Shown: positions 1 to 9,171, counted from the stretch's first letter. The stretch is DNA of 43,483 bases from Pirellulales bacterium (GCA_020849945.1 JADZFK010000002.1:1-43483); one strand, 5' to 3'. Notes: a model not told the origin generated them from the letters alone. Made by a program: numbers and translations.

Positions 1-1654
1 GAAACACCACCTGGTTTTTTTCGACGGCCCGCTTGTCGAACACCTCGGCCGGGATGTACTTGGGTGCGATATCGATCCCTTTTTCGCGGGCATCGTCGAG
101 CACGTTGGGGAAGAGGCCCATCTCGAACTCGAAGCCGAGGATATCGACCTTCGTAAGGTTCCGTTTGCGGCATTCGAGGATGATTTCCTCGACGAAGCGG
201 CGGGTGACGGGGAGGTTGACAGGCCCGACGACGACCATTCGGCCTCCGCGTTTGCCGTGGAACGCGGGCGAGTTGGCCACCGGCTCGGCGCGGTACGCCC
301 GCAGGATGAGGTCGACGAACGCGGCCTCCTTCTCGGCAAGCTGCTTCTCTTGCTCGGCCTCGCGGAGGTTGGGGTTGATCCCAACAAAATGCGCCCGTTC
401 GTATTTGCCGAGGTTGAGGATTTCGAACGCGCGGTAGTTGCGGCCCTCGGCCTTGAGCGAGCGCTGGACGCCGATCATGCGTTTGCGGGTGGTGTGGATG
501 GCGAACTTGCCGAGATCGGCGACGATCCACTTGCGGCCAAGCTTTTCGGCGACCGCGGCCATTGTCCCTGAGCCGCAAAAGAAGTCAGCAACTAAATCGC
601 CTTCGTTGGAGGAGGCACGGACGATACGTTCGGCTAAGGCCTCGGGCTTCTGTGTTGCGTAACCTGTACCTTGCTCGTCATTGCGGAAAATCGACTGAAT
701 GTCATCCCAGACGTCACGCATTATGACATTTCGATATTTCTGTCCAGGCTCACCGACTCCGCACAATTCGCAGATTTGATCTCGCGCAACGCCTAGGCGT
801 TTCCCCGAGTCGGTATGTGGTTCTGGAAGTGTTGGGACATACGATTTTTGAGTCAGTTGATTGAAAACGGCCGTCTCGTTTCTAGTGAATGCTAGAAGGT
901 CATCGTGCTTCTTTGAGAAACCAAGAGATTCCGGGATCCCGCCAGTTTTATATCCCCAAATTACGTGATTAAGGAAGCGATCTTTGCCAAATACTTCGTC
1001 GAGAACCATCCTCATATATCCATTGACTCGCCAATCGCAATGCACATAAATGCTGCCATTCTCCGCTAGCAGATCGCGCATGAGGATGAGTCGTTCGTAG
1101 ATCATGGCGATGAAGGAGTCGGCGCCTTTTCCCCAGGTGTCGCGGTAGGCGATTTCTTCGAGGATGCTGGGGTTCTTGGTGAACGTGTCGTCGCCCCCCG
1201 TTGCTGAGGGAATGGCGATGTCCATGCTGAAGTCGGCGCCGACGTCGAAGGGCGGGTCGATGTAGATCAGCTTGAGGCCGCCCTCGCGCTCGATCTCGTC
1301 GCGCAGCGGGCCGTGCAGCAGGCTGGAGAGGATGAGCTTGTTGTCGCCCCAGATGAGCTTGTTGGTCCAGCCCTTGAGCTGCCGTCCGCGGGCGTCCAAA
1401 TCGAACATTAACGATTGCTTGTCCCTGCCCCCCGCATCCTGCATCCTGCCCCCTTCCGCGCGCGGCTCGTCCACGTGCTCGATCGTCTGGAAGGGCAGCA
1501 CGACGTTGGTGACTTCGCTGGTCTTGCCGTTCCAAACCAGCTCGACCTCGCGATGGTCGTCGAAGAGGAGGAAGCGGTACTTTTCGGGGAGGGGCTTATC
1601 GGCCTGCAAGTGGCGGATAACATCCTGCTTTTCCTGGTCGGAGAGGCGCGGCAT
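1..1654 (-). CDS. Mod-like site-specific DNA methyltransferase (C-terminus beyond window)
   Basis: Transfers a methyl group from S-adenosylmethionine to an amino base (N6-adenine or N4-cytosine) in DNA; probably the modification subunit of a restriction-modification system. The frame is open for about 551 codons from the ATG at 1654 and runs off the left edge. It begins MPRLSDQEKQDVIRHL. The catalytic motif DPPF lies near residues 133-136 and the SAM-binding motif DFFCGSGT near 356-363; DPPF before FCGSGT is the order of the beta-class (type III Mod-like) enzymes. A stretch around residues 66-78 (RMQDAGGRD) is encoded by a 7-bp tandem repeat that also occurs in intergenic DNA, so it is probably an insertion. 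No restriction subunit is visible, but it could lie left of the window. The family is clear; the target and any partner are unknown. Confidence 0.85.
   Translation of the reverse strand, partial: MPRLSDQEKQDVIRHLQADKPLPEKYRFLLFDDHREVELVWNGKTSEVTNVVLPFQTIEHVDEPRAEGGRMQDAGGRDKQSLMFDLDARGRQLKGWTNKLIWGDNKLILSSLLHGPLRDEIEREGGLKLIYIDPPFDVGADFSMDIAIPSATGGDDTFTKNPSILEEIAYRDTWGKGADSFIAMIYERLILMRDLLAENGSIYVHCDWRVNGYMRMVLDEVFGKDRFLNHVIWGYKTGGIPESLGFSKKHDDLLAFTRNETAVFNQLTQKSYVPTLPEPHTDSGKRLGVARDQICELCGVGEPGQKYRNVIMRDVWDDIQSIFRNDEQGTGYATQKPEALAERIVRASSNEGDLVADFFCGSGTMAAVAEKLGRKWIVADLGKFAIHTTRKRMIGVQRSLKAEGRNYRAFEILNLGKYERAHFVGINPNLREAEQEKQLAEKEAAFVDLILRAYRAEPVANSPAFHGKRGGRMVVVGPVNLPVTRRFVEEIILECRKRNLTKVDILGFEFEMGLFPNVLDDAREKGIDIAPKYIPAEVFDKRAVEKNQVVF
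1431..1455. repeat. Heptamer tandem repeat inside the methyltransferase gene
   Basis: GCATCCT occurs twice in exact tandem (1434-1447), followed by the related unit GCCCCCT. The same sequence type occurs between genes at 18053-18087 and 33134-33170. Here it keeps the reading frame open. Confidence 0.7.
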
Positions 1655-1776
1655 GGCGGTCCCTATCGCAACGAAAGGTGATGGAAACGAGGAGAAGACA
1701 TGTAAATGGCTCGTCACGAGCGTAGCTGATTATGCCGCCAGAATGAGGGGGCTGCAATTGGCGGGGGGAAACGCCC

Positions 1777-1919
1777 AGGGCCGAACCGTTATTTATACTT
1801 CGGGGCTGCGAGGACTCTCGAACCCGAAGCGTCAGCGCGGGAATGTGTGCTTTTTCCCTCGCTGCCGCTTCGGGCTGGTTTCCAATGCACTCGCCCAAAT
1901 TGGATAATTGATTGGCCCT
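1777..1919. mobile_element. MITE-like element, copy 1
   Basis: A 143-bp element bounded by AGGGCC and GGCCCT. The interior contains CCGAAGCG...CGCTTCGG and closely matches the copy at 41225-41354 (for example GCTTTTTCCCTCG and GGGCTGGTTTCCAA). Read as protein it gives a spurious NPKRQRGNVCFFP-type peptide. It has no transposase and no clear target-site duplication. Confidence 0.65.
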
Positions 1920-2031
1920 GTGTGCCGGTCGGCTTGCTTGAAAAGTGGGCGGGCGGTTTGGTACAAGTGGTGGAAGCAAGTGGTGGAGTTAACCGGTTAT
2001 TGATCCATGCGCAGCGAAAGACCCATTGTTC

Positions 2032-2096
2032 GTTAAACCCCGAGCCAGCGGCGAGGGAGAACCTCGAATCCCGTCGCCGTTGGCTCCGGGTTAAAC
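2032..2096. repeat. Inverted repeat, AGCCAACGGCGAG family, copy 1
   Basis: The left arm GTTAAACCCCGAGCCAGCGG and the right arm CCGTTGGCTCCGGGTTAAAC form a long imperfect hairpin. A second copy with the same arms lies at 21115-21196. Confidence 0.6.
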
Positions 2097-2345
2097 ACCC
2101 CGTAAGGGTTCATTGGTAGCGCAGTCATCAATAAAACAGCGGCCTGGCGGCCGCCGCTAATGCGAATCTACATTTCATCACAAGCTCGGAGCGAGATGAA
2201 TACATTCAAAGGAAGCCTTTACCAATGGCCTAAACCACTAGACGGATGGCATCCGGCCTGTTCCATTGCCGTGAACGAGAGGCATCGGATGGCCGGTCGC
2301 CGAAGTTAGGTCGTCAAGCAAGTCAGCAGGAAAGGGAACTGCCCT

Positions 2346-4469
2346 ATGTCTAGCGAAAAACGCGGGAAGAAGCAGGAGAACAAAGCGGCGAACGGTTGGG
2401 CCTCGCTAACGTGGGATGATTTGGACCGTTGGGCGGGAAGCCGCAGCGTATCGCGGGGGCGTTCCTATGAGAACCAAGGCCGAGTGAAGGGGCTGGCCAT
2501 CTCCGAGGACGGGCGATTGCTGGCGACGGTACATGGCGGCGAACGCTACGTTGTTTCGGTTTGGCTCGTTGCCGGCAAGAAACTCGACAAGATCGATTCG
2601 CAATGCACGTGCCCGGTCGGCCTCAACTGTAAGCATGCCGTGGCGACCGTCGCCGCTTACCTGCAAGCCTTGACGGACGGCGTGGCCGTTCCCTTGGCAA
2701 AGAAAAACGACCCGCGATGGAACAGCACCGAGGACGAGTATGAGGACGACTTTGATGAGTGGGACGACGAGGAAGAAGACGAGGAGGAGTCTTACGATGA
2801 GGAAAAGGAGGACGAGGTAGTCATCAAAGCGAAGCCGGCGAAGCGAGGTCGGCCACCCCGGAAACAAACTCGGGCCGAATGGGATGAAAAGATCAAGCAG
2901 CATATCCTTGCCAAGAGCCGCGAGGAATTAGCGGAACAAGTTCTCTCGCTCGTTCAGCGATTTCCCGAGTTGCGGGAGGAGTTCCGGGAACGGCTTGCCC
3001 TGAGCGAAGGCGACGTGGACCGCCTTGTGAACGAAGCGCGGAGGGAAATACGGGATCGAACTGAGGAATTCGGTTGGCGGAACCATTGGCAGGGCGATGG
3101 CCATACGCCCGACTACAGCCGGCTGAAACACCGGCTCGAGCGATTGGTCGAGCTTGGCCATGCGGACCAAGTCGTGGAGCTGGGGCGCGAGTTCATCAAG
3201 CGGGCGAACGACCAGGTCGGGCAATCGGACGACGAAGGGGAAACGGCGATGGCGGCGGCCGAATGCCTTCCGGTGATGTTCGCGGCGGTCGAGAAGTCGA
3301 CGCTAACCGGCCCGCGGAAGATACTGTTTGCCATCGATGCTTGCCTGCTAGACGAGTACGACATGGTTGACGATTCGGCAAACGTCATTCTCGACGCGAA
3401 ATGGAAGCCCGTCGAATGGTCGGTCGTAGCCGATGAATTAGCCAAACGACTTCCGAAACCAACGAAGAGCCAAGGCGATGCGTGGCATCGAAACTACGAG
3501 CGAGACCGTATTAGCGACTGGATGATCCGCGCATTGGAGAATGCTGGGCGCGAGGAGGAATTGCCGGCGATTTACGAAACCGAAGCGAGGGCGACCGAAA
3601 GCTACGTTCGGTTGGTCCGATATCTGATTGCCAACAAGCGGTTCGAGGACGCGGGGCGTTGGGCCAAGGAAGGCATCGAAAAGACCCGCGAGAAGTCGCC
3701 GGGGATCGCCTCGTCGTTGGCCACGTTGTTGTGTGAGGTTTCGCGCAACCGAAAACAGTGGAATGTGGTTGCCGCCCATGCGGCGTGGCAATTCTTCGAT
3801 CGGCCCGGAACAAGCTCGTTCGACGAGCTGATGACTGTTGCCGAAAAGGCCAAGTGCGGCAAGCAGGTGCGAGCGGCGGCGGTCCAGTTCTTGGAGACGG
3901 GGAAGTCGCCGTTTGACTGGATCGCTTCGCCCAAAGAGGGGCAGAAGCTTCGCGTGGATTCTGCGTGGCCGCTTCCGGTGCTGGATTATCTTGTGCCCCT
4001 GATGCAACCGCAGGAACAGAGGTACGCGCCACAAGGGCCGCACTACGACATCTTGCTCGATATGGCCATTGCCGCGAAGAAGCCGAACGATGTGCTCACT
4101 TGGTACGACAAGATGGTTGAAGGCCGGAAGGGTGGAGCGCGGGGATTTCAAGGGTATTCCAGGAGATACGACGATAGCGTCGCCGCGGCGGTGGCCGAAT
4201 CTCATCCCCAATTGGCCTTGGATATTTACCGTAAGGGATTGGAGGGCGTATTGCCGCAGGCCCAGGCCTCTGCCTATGAATCGGCGGCGGGGTATCTCAA
4301 GAAGATGCGACCGATCATGAAAGCGCTGGACCGCGAATTGGAGTGGAATACGATGGTGGCGGACATTCGGCAGAAATACCGGAATCGCCCCAAATTCATA
4401 GAACTCTTGGACCGGCTCGACGGCCGAACCATCTTGCAGACGAAGAAGGCACGCGCGGGCCGCCGTTGA
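2346..4469 (+). CDS. SWIM zinc-finger protein
   Basis: A 707-residue protein with a SWIM zinc finger near residues 87-101 (CTCPVGLNCKH, the CxCxnCxH pattern), a module that binds zinc and is used for contacts with nucleic acid or protein. It is followed by a very acidic stretch (about 130-160), an RGRPP AT-hook-like motif (about 168-172) and a long, mostly helical C-terminal half that resembles tandem helical repeats. The ATG at 2346 follows AGGAAAGGG. The gene stands alone, divergent from the methyltransferase. SWIM proteins of this length are common in planctomycetes and actinobacteria, where their role is unknown. The domain call is secure; the function is not. Confidence 0.8.
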   Translation: MSSEKRGKKQENKAANGWASLTWDDLDRWAGSRSVSRGRSYENQGRVKGLAISEDGRLLATVHGGERYVVSVWLVAGKKLDKIDSQCTCPVGLNCKHAVATVAAYLQALTDGVAVPLAKKNDPRWNSTEDEYEDDFDEWDDEEEDEEESYDEEKEDEVVIKAKPAKRGRPPRKQTRAEWDEKIKQHILAKSREELAEQVLSLVQRFPELREEFRERLALSEGDVDRLVNEARREIRDRTEEFGWRNHWQGDGHTPDYSRLKHRLERLVELGHADQVVELGREFIKRANDQVGQSDDEGETAMAAAECLPVMFAAVEKSTLTGPRKILFAIDACLLDEYDMVDDSANVILDAKWKPVEWSVVADELAKRLPKPTKSQGDAWHRNYERDRISDWMIRALENAGREEELPAIYETEARATESYVRLVRYLIANKRFEDAGRWAKEGIEKTREKSPGIASSLATLLCEVSRNRKQWNVVAAHAAWQFFDRPGTSSFDELMTVAEKAKCGKQVRAAAVQFLETGKSPFDWIASPKEGQKLRVDSAWPLPVLDYLVPLMQPQEQRYAPQGPHYDILLDMAIAAKKPNDVLTWYDKMVEGRKGGARGFQGYSRRYDDSVAAAVAESHPQLALDIYRKGLEGVLPQAQASAYESAAGYLKKMRPIMKALDRELEWNTMVADIRQKYRNRPKFIELLDRLDGRTILQTKKARAGRR

Positions 4470-4565
4470 AAAGAGGATGGACCACGGCTGCGCCATCGTT
4501 TGCGTTAGTACCGCAGTCAATGAAAACAACAGGCCTTCAGGCGAGCATTTCGAAAAATTTGCCAG

Positions 4566-4593
4566 TTGCGGAACCTGGTAATTCCGTTATACT
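4566..4593 (+). promoter_or_regulatory. Probable sigma-70-type promoter of the rpmB-gatCAB operon
   Basis: TTGCGG at 4566-4571 and TATACT at 4588-4593 are separated by 16 bp, about 70 bp upstream of the rpmB start. Confidence 0.5.
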
Positions 4594-4661
4594 TACGGGT
4601 TCTTTACGAACGGTACATAACGGAGTTTGGTGAGACTCGGTTTGCAATTACGAGGTGCGCA

Positions 4662-4937
4662 ATGGCTCGGCAATGCAGTGTTTGTGGCAAGGGTGCTCAA
4701 CTGGGCAATCAGGTAACCACCCGTGGTAAGCAGAAGTACCTGGGCGGTGTCGGTACGAAGGTGACGGGCATCAGCCGCCGTAAGTTTAAGCCGAACTTGC
4801 AACGGGTGAAAGTTTCGACGCCGAACGGCACGCACAAGGCGGTGCTCGTGTGCGTACAGTGCATTCGCAGCGGCGGCGTGACGAAGGTCGTTCGGTCGGC
4901 TCCGTTCAAGGTTCCTCACGAAGTCGCCAAGAAGTAG
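4662..4937 (+). CDS. rpmB: 50S ribosomal protein bL28
   Basis: A structural protein of the large ribosomal subunit. The 91-residue product MARQCSVCGKGAQLGNQV... has the conserved bL28 core (RRKFKPNLQRV) and ends near the family's usual length. Two Cys pairs (CSVC at residues 5-8 and CVQC near 66-69) mark the zinc-binding form. The frame is open upstream to 4566, but the ATG at 4662 is preferred because MARxCxxCGKG is the usual start and GAGG precedes it at 4652-4655. It is the first gene of an operon, and its stop is only 3 nt before gatC. The call is secure. Confidence 0.95.
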   Translation: MARQCSVCGKGAQLGNQVTTRGKQKYLGGVGTKVTGISRRKFKPNLQRVKVSTPNGTHKAVLVCVQCIRSGGVTKVVRSAPFKVPHEVAKK

Positions 4938-4940
4938 TGC

Positions 4941-5231
4941 ATGAGCCTCTCACGTGTTGAAGTCGAGAAAGTCGCGCTCCTCAGCCGACTGCGGCTGAGC
5001 GATGCCGAGCTCGACACGATCACGGCCGATCTGGCGAAGATTGTGGGTTACGTCGATCAGTTGGCGGAGGTCTCCACCGAGGGCGTCGAGCCGATGGCGC
5101 ATGCGATTGAAATCACGAACGTCTTCCGCGACGATTCGAGTTCTGAGAGCCTGCCGCGCGAGGAAGCCTTGGCCAACGCGCCGCATCACGATACCCGCGG
5201 CTATCTTGTTCCTGCCGTATTGGGCGAGTAA
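4941..5231 (+). CDS. gatC: Asp-tRNA(Asn)/Glu-tRNA(Gln) amidotransferase subunit C
   Basis: The small subunit of the GatCAB amidotransferase, which converts mischarged Glu-tRNA(Gln) and Asp-tRNA(Asn) to Gln-tRNA(Gln) and Asn-tRNA(Asn). GatC wraps around GatA and stabilises the GatA-GatB complex. The 96-residue protein shows the family pattern: VEKVALLSRLRLSDAEL at the N-terminus, a central YVDQLAEV helix and the EPMAHA segment. It starts 3 nt after rpmB, so the two genes are almost certainly co-transcribed and possibly translationally coupled. Length is normal. About 130 nt separate it from gatA. Confidence 0.95.
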   Translation: MSLSRVEVEKVALLSRLRLSDAELDTITADLAKIVGYVDQLAEVSTEGVEPMAHAIEITNVFRDDSSSESLPREEALANAPHHDTRGYLVPAVLGE

Positions 5232-5361
5232 CCTTCGCCCGATGGCATTCTTATTTTCAGCCGCGAGGCTTTGCACTTTCGTGCGGTGGCTTTGCGTTTC
5301 GCGTTGGCCCGTGTAAAACAAAGGCACGGGTCGAGTTGGTTTTTTTGTGCGAACGCGTTCC

Positions 5362-6900
5362 ATGCCATTCTTTGAACAATCTGCCGCCGAGCACTTGCGT
5401 AACCTGGAAACGGGCGAGGTATCGTCGGTCGATCTAACGCGATCGTATCTCGATCGCATCGCCGCGTTGGATGCTCGCGTTGGAGCGTTTTTGCGAGTTG
5501 ATTCGGAGGGTGCTTTGCGGCAGGCGGCCGAGGTGGATGCCAAGCGGGCCCAGCGTCGGCCGGTTGGCCCGCTCGGCGGGTTGCCGGTGGCGGTGAAGGA
5601 TATTTTGTGCGAGCGTGGGCAACCGACAACCTGTGCCTCGCGCATCCTGGAGAATTTTCGCCCCCCCTACGACGCGACCGTGATTTCTCGCCTGCGGGCG
5701 GCCGATGCTGTGCTCATCGGCCGCACCAACCTGGATGAGTTCGCGATGGGCGGCTCGACCGAAAGCTCGGCGTTTCAAGTGACGCGGAACCCGTGGGACC
5801 TGGAACGAACGCCCGGGGGTTCGAGCGGTGGCTCGGCCGCGGCGGTGGCTGCGGGGTTCGCGCCGCTCGCCATCGGCACCGATACGGGCGGCTCGATCCG
5901 CCAGCCCGCGGGCCTGTGCGGCGTCGTCGGCATGAAGCCCACCTATGGCCGCGTGAGCCGCTACGGCGTTGTTGCCTACGCCAGCAGCCTCGATCAGGTT
6001 GGCCCGTTCGGGCAATCGGTTGAAGATGTTGCGATGCTGCTCGAAGCCATCGCCGGACACGACCCGCGCGACGCCACGTCGCTCAACGAACCGGTGCCTG
6101 CCTACACGAAAGAAGTTGGTTTGCCGCTCGCAAATTTGCGGGTCGGTTGGGTCCGCGAGCACTTTGGCCAGGGATTGGATGCGGACGTAGAAGCCGCCGT
6201 GCGCGCGGCGCTCGGCGTGTATGAATCGCTCGGGGCCACGCTCCATGAAATCTCGTTGCCTCACGCCAAGTACGCGGTGGCCACGTATTACGTCATCGCA
6301 CCGAGCGAGGCTTCGAGCAACCTGGCGCGATACGATGGTGTTCACTTCGGCCATCGCACGAATGAAAAAGAGATGCTTGCCGAACTGGCGGCCGACCGGA
6401 AGCAACTGGAAACGGCGTGCGATCGGCAGGGCCTGGACCGGCTCGATTCGGCGCTGGTGCGGATGTATCGTCGTTCGCGGTCCGAGGGATTTGGCCCCGA
6501 GGTGAAACGGCGAATCATGCTGGGCACCTACGCGCTGAGCGCCGGTTACTACGACGCCTACTACCTGAAGGCCCTGAAGGTTCGCCGACTGATCCGGCAA
6601 GATTTCGACCGGGCGTTCGGGCAGGTGGACCTCATCGCCGGACCGATTACCCCGGCCCCGGCGATCAAGATCGGCGAACTGGCTGGCGATCCGCTCGCCA
6701 TGTACTTGCTGGATATTTACACGGTGAGCGCCAACCTTGCGGGCCTGCCAGGCCTGTGCCTGCCGTGCGGGCGATCGGCCGCGGGCCTGCCGATCGGTTT
6801 GCAATTGCTCGCCCCGCCACTTGCCGAAGCCCGCCTCCTCCGCGGAGCACGCATGTACGAACAAGCCACCACGTGGAACACGACCCATCCCGAATTGTAG
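5362..6900 (+). CDS. gatA: Asp-tRNA(Asn)/Glu-tRNA(Gln) amidotransferase subunit A
   Basis: The glutaminase subunit of GatCAB: it releases ammonia from glutamine and channels it to GatB. The 512-residue protein carries the amidase signature: the catalytic Lys in PVAVKDILC (near residue 78), the Gly/Ser loop [14 protein letters not shown] (near 152-165) with the cis-Ser, and [12 protein letters not shown] with the Ser nucleophile region. The frame is open from a GTG at 5347, but the ATG at 5362 ([14 protein letters not shown]) fits the family start better. gatA is followed not by gatB but by a repeat-bounded GxxExxY gene. Length and motifs are normal. Confidence 0.95.
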   Translation: MPFFEQSAAEHLRNLETGEVSSVDLTRSYLDRIAALDARVGAFLRVDSEGALRQAAEVDAKRAQRRPVGPLGGLPVAVKDILCERGQPTTCASRILENFRPPYDATVISRLRAADAVLIGRTNLDEFAMGGSTESSAFQVTRNPWDLERTPGGSSGGSAAAVAAGFAPLAIGTDTGGSIRQPAGLCGVVGMKPTYGRVSRYGVVAYASSLDQVGPFGQSVEDVAMLLEAIAGHDPRDATSLNEPVPAYTKEVGLPLANLRVGWVREHFGQGLDADVEAAVRAALGVYESLGATLHEISLPHAKYAVATYYVIAPSEASSNLARYDGVHFGHRTNEKEMLAELAADRKQLETACDRQGLDRLDSALVRMYRRSRSEGFGPEVKRRIMLGTYALSAGYYDAYYLKALKVRRLIRQDFDRAFGQVDLIAGPITPAPAIKIGELAGDPLAMYLLDIYTVSANLAGLPGLCLPCGRSAAGLPIGLQLLAPPLAEARLLRGARMYEQATTWNTTHPEL

Positions 6901-6910
6901 TTTCTATTTC

Positions 6911-6951
6911 TTCACCACAGAGAACACAGGGGACACGGAGAATACTGAAGA
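6911..6951 (+). repeat. Left arm of 9-nt-periodic inverted array (GxxExxY cassette)
   Basis: TTCACCACAGAGAACAC followed by AGGGGACACGGAGAATA. ACAC- or CAC-containing units recur every 9 nt, and 27 of 34 positions match the reverse complement of the array at 7421-7460. It lies 11 nt after the gatA stop. In frame it reads TTENTGDTENTEER. Confidence 0.75.
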
Positions 6952-7004
6952 GAGATAAGATTGAACACCCAGGGGCTACAAGACTCCTAATCTTATGTGA
7001 ATTC

Positions 7005-7376
7005 ATGGAACTGAATGAGATTACGGGCCAGATCATTGACTCGGCGATTCGAGTGCATCGTGTGCTTGGACCAGGGTTGCTGGAGTCTGCCTATGAAGCG
7101 TGTTTGCTTTTCGAATTGAAGAATCGCGGCATGGAAGTTCGCAATCAAGTTCCTCTTCCAATTCGATACCAAGAGGTTGTGGTCGAGGTTGGTTATCGAA
7201 TCGATTTGTTGGTAGAAGGAACGGTAATTGTAGAACTCAAATCGGTAGATACAATTGCACCCATTCACAAAGCCCAATTGCTCAGTTACCTAAAGCTAAG
7301 CCGGAAGAAAGTTGGTTTGCTTATCAACTTCAACGTGGAACTTCTGAAGAACGGAATCACACGAATTGCGAACTGA
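7005..7376 (+). CDS. GxxExxY protein, PD-(D/E)XK nuclease-like
   Basis: A 123-residue member of the GxxExxY family. The signature GLLESAY lies at residues 26-32. A PD-(D/E)XK-like core follows: YRIDLLVEGTVIVELKSV near 65-82, with the Asp and the ExK spaced as in this nuclease fold. Nuclease activity is inferred from the fold; the family's function is not established. The ATG at 7005 is preferred (MELNEITGQIIDSAI); no Shine-Dalgarno sequence is evident. The AT-richer gene sits between gatA and gatB and is bracketed by inverted 9-nt arrays at 6911-6951 and 7421-7460, so it looks like an inserted cassette within a housekeeping operon. Confidence 0.85.
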   Translation: MELNEITGQIIDSAIRVHRVLGPGLLESAYEACLLFELKNRGMEVRNQVPLPIRYQEVVVEVGYRIDLLVEGTVIVELKSVDTIAPIHKAQLLSYLKLSRKKVGLLINFNVELLKNGITRIAN

Positions 7377-7420
7377 AGTCACGATGCAAACATTATATTG
7401 ATTGCTTTTCCCAAGTAACT

Positions 7421-7460
7421 CCTTTCTTTCTCCGTGTTCTCCGTGCCCTCTGTGGTGAAT
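7421..7460 (-). repeat. Right arm of 9-nt-periodic inverted array (GxxExxY cassette)
   Basis: TCTCCGTGTTCTCCGTGCC followed by CTCTGTGGTGAA. Its reverse complement begins TTCACCACAGAG like the left arm. It ends 6 nt before the gatB start and occupies the place where a gatB ribosome-binding site would be expected. Confidence 0.75.
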
Positions 7461-7466
7461 AAGCCC

Positions 7467-8981
7467 ATGAGCGAAACTTATACCACCATTATTGGCCTGG
7501 AAGTGCATGTGCAGTTGGCGACGGATAGCAAGCTATTCTGTGGCTGCAGCACGCGTTTTGGGGCTGAGCCGAATACGCAGACGTGCCCGGTGTGTATCGG
7601 CATGCCTGGCACGTTGCCGGTGATGAATCGTCGCGCGTTCGAGTTGGCGTTGCGGACGGCGGTGGCGCTCGATTGCGAGATTCCCGCTTTTACGAAGTGG
7701 GATCGCAAACAATACTACTACCCGGACCTGCCCAAGAACTATCAGATCAGCCAGTACGACTTGCCGATGTCGCAACATGGGCACCTTGATATCCGCGACC
7801 CTAAAGGGGCGTTCGCCACGAAGCGCGTGCGCATCTTGCGGGCCCACTTGGAAGAAGACGCCGGCAAGAGCCTGCACGACGAAGTCGCCGGGAAGGGGGA
7901 TAGCCTCATTGACCTCAACCGCACCGGTACGCCCCTGCTCGAAATCGTCACCGAGCCGGACCTTCGGAGCCCGCTCGAAGCCAAGACATTCCTGAGCGAA
8001 CTCAAACTGCTACTCACTTACATCGGCGTCTCCGATTGCAACATGCAGGAAGGGAGCCTGCGGGTCGATGCCAACATCAACCTGCACATCCCGGCATCTT
8101 CAACCGATCCGCCGCGGCCCGGTTGCCCCAGCGACCAAGGCAAGCACACCATCGCCACGCCGATCGTCGAAATCAAGAACATGAATAGTTTCCGGGCAGT
8201 CGAACGCGCGCTCGAATATGAAGCCGGGCGACTATGGCACGAATGGCAGGAAACGCACCGTAAACTGGGCGAAGTACCGAAACTAACCCGCGGCTGGGAC
8301 GATGTGGCCGGCGTTACGCGCGGCCAGCGGAGCAAGGAGGAATCGAGCGATTACCGCTACTTCCCCGACCCCGACCTGGCCCCCGTCACCGTATCGCCCG
8401 CCGAGGTTGAGTTGGTCCGTGGCTCGCTTGGCGAATTGCCGGCCGCCCTTCGTGCTCGGCTGCAGGACGGCTTCGCCCTTTCGTCCTACGATGCCGACGT
8501 GCTCATCAACCAGGGGCAGGCCGTGGTGGTGTACTTCCTGGAAGTGGCCGAGTCGGCGGGCGATGCCAAGGCCGCCGCGAATTGGGTCACCCAAGACGTT
8601 CTGCGGGTTCTCAAGGAAACGAATACCACCCTTGATTCGCTGGGCCTGCCGGCCGCAAGGCTCGCTGAACTGATCCGCCAGATCAAGCTGGGAGATGTGC
8701 CCGGCCCCCGCGCTCGAGAGGTCTTTCAGGCGATGATCGAACGGCGAGTGGATGTGGCAGCCGCGCTCGAGTCGCTGGGGATCGCGGCCGTCGATGAGTC
8801 GGAACTGATTGCCTTGGCCAGCAAGCTATTGGCCGCGAACCCGAAGACGATCTCGGACGTTCGAGCCGGCAAGGCCCAGGCAGTGGGGGCCCTCATTGGT
8901 CAGGCAAAAAAGCAAAATCCCAATATTGACCCCACACGCTTCCGGGAAATCTGTTTACAATTAATCGAAACGGCTCTGTAG
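7467..8981 (+). CDS. gatB: Asp-tRNA(Asn)/Glu-tRNA(Gln) amidotransferase subunit B
   Basis: The subunit that binds the mischarged tRNA and activates its acyl group as a phosphate ester for amidation with ammonia from GatA. The 504-residue protein shows IGLEVHVQL at the start, the zinc-site region (CGCSTRFG...[10 protein letters not shown]), [20 protein letters not shown] and a C-terminal YqeY-like tRNA-binding domain (about 350-504). The frame opens earlier at 7434, but those extra codons are repeat sequence; the ATG at 7467 ([17 protein letters not shown]) is the family start. No Shine-Dalgarno sequence precedes it, because the repeat arm ends 6 nt upstream. Confidence 0.95.
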   Translation: MSETYTTIIGLEVHVQLATDSKLFCGCSTRFGAEPNTQTCPVCIGMPGTLPVMNRRAFELALRTAVALDCEIPAFTKWDRKQYYYPDLPKNYQISQYDLPMSQHGHLDIRDPKGAFATKRVRILRAHLEEDAGKSLHDEVAGKGDSLIDLNRTGTPLLEIVTEPDLRSPLEAKTFLSELKLLLTYIGVSDCNMQEGSLRVDANINLHIPASSTDPPRPGCPSDQGKHTIATPIVEIKNMNSFRAVERALEYEAGRLWHEWQETHRKLGEVPKLTRGWDDVAGVTRGQRSKEESSDYRYFPDPDLAPVTVSPAEVELVRGSLGELPAALRARLQDGFALSSYDADVLINQGQAVVVYFLEVAESAGDAKAAANWVTQDVLRVLKETNTTLDSLGLPAARLAELIRQIKLGDVPGPRAREVFQAMIERRVDVAAALESLGIAAVDESELIALASKLLAANPKTISDVRAGKAQAVGALIGQAKKQNPNIDPTRFREICLQLIETAL

Positions 8982-8992
8982 CGCGACCGAAT

Positions 8993-9042
8993 TTTCAATA
9001 CAACGATATAGCGACATAACGATACCAAGAACACGATGGCGG
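8993..9042 (+). repeat. Decayed left arm of a 9-nt-periodic inverted array
   Basis: TTCAATACAACGATA...AGAACACGATGGCGGA resembles the reverse complement of 9172-9216 (ACCACAACGATACGAGG, then CGAACACGATGGGGGA). The arms are less well preserved than those around the GxxExxY gene. Confidence 0.45.
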
Positions 9043-9171
9043 ATTCGGAAAGCAGGTTCAGCCAACGCGACAGTTCGATAGCGAAAAAGGCTGTTCCGCA
9101 CGGGAGGTGAAAGACCAGCGAACCTCGCGAATCGTGGCCCCGTTCTGTTTCACGACGAATGGTGCGGCGAG

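Larger units (their letters stand above)
1655..2345. other. Gene-free stretch filled with repeats
   Basis: Lies between the divergent methyltransferase and SWIM genes. It holds a MITE-like element (1777-1919), an inverted repeat of the AGCCAACGGCGAG type (2032-2096) and a GC-rich hairpin AGCGGC...GCCGCT (2137-2158) whose right part, GCCGCCGCTAATGCG, recurs at 17404-17418. No convincing gene or promoter is visible. Confidence 0.6.

Noticed and set aside
2240..2310. Riboswitch-like structure before the SWIM gene
   Set aside because: GGATGGCATCCGGCC and GGCATCGGATGGCC can pair only weakly and match no known riboswitch.
3438..4529. 363-codon minus-strand frame opposite the SWIM gene
   Set aside because: No recognisable domain; it mirrors the coding frame of the SWIM gene.
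5434..6888. Long minus-strand open frame opposite gatA
   Set aside because: It is a shadow of the GC-rich gatA codons; its protein has no domain and is rich in Arg and Gly.
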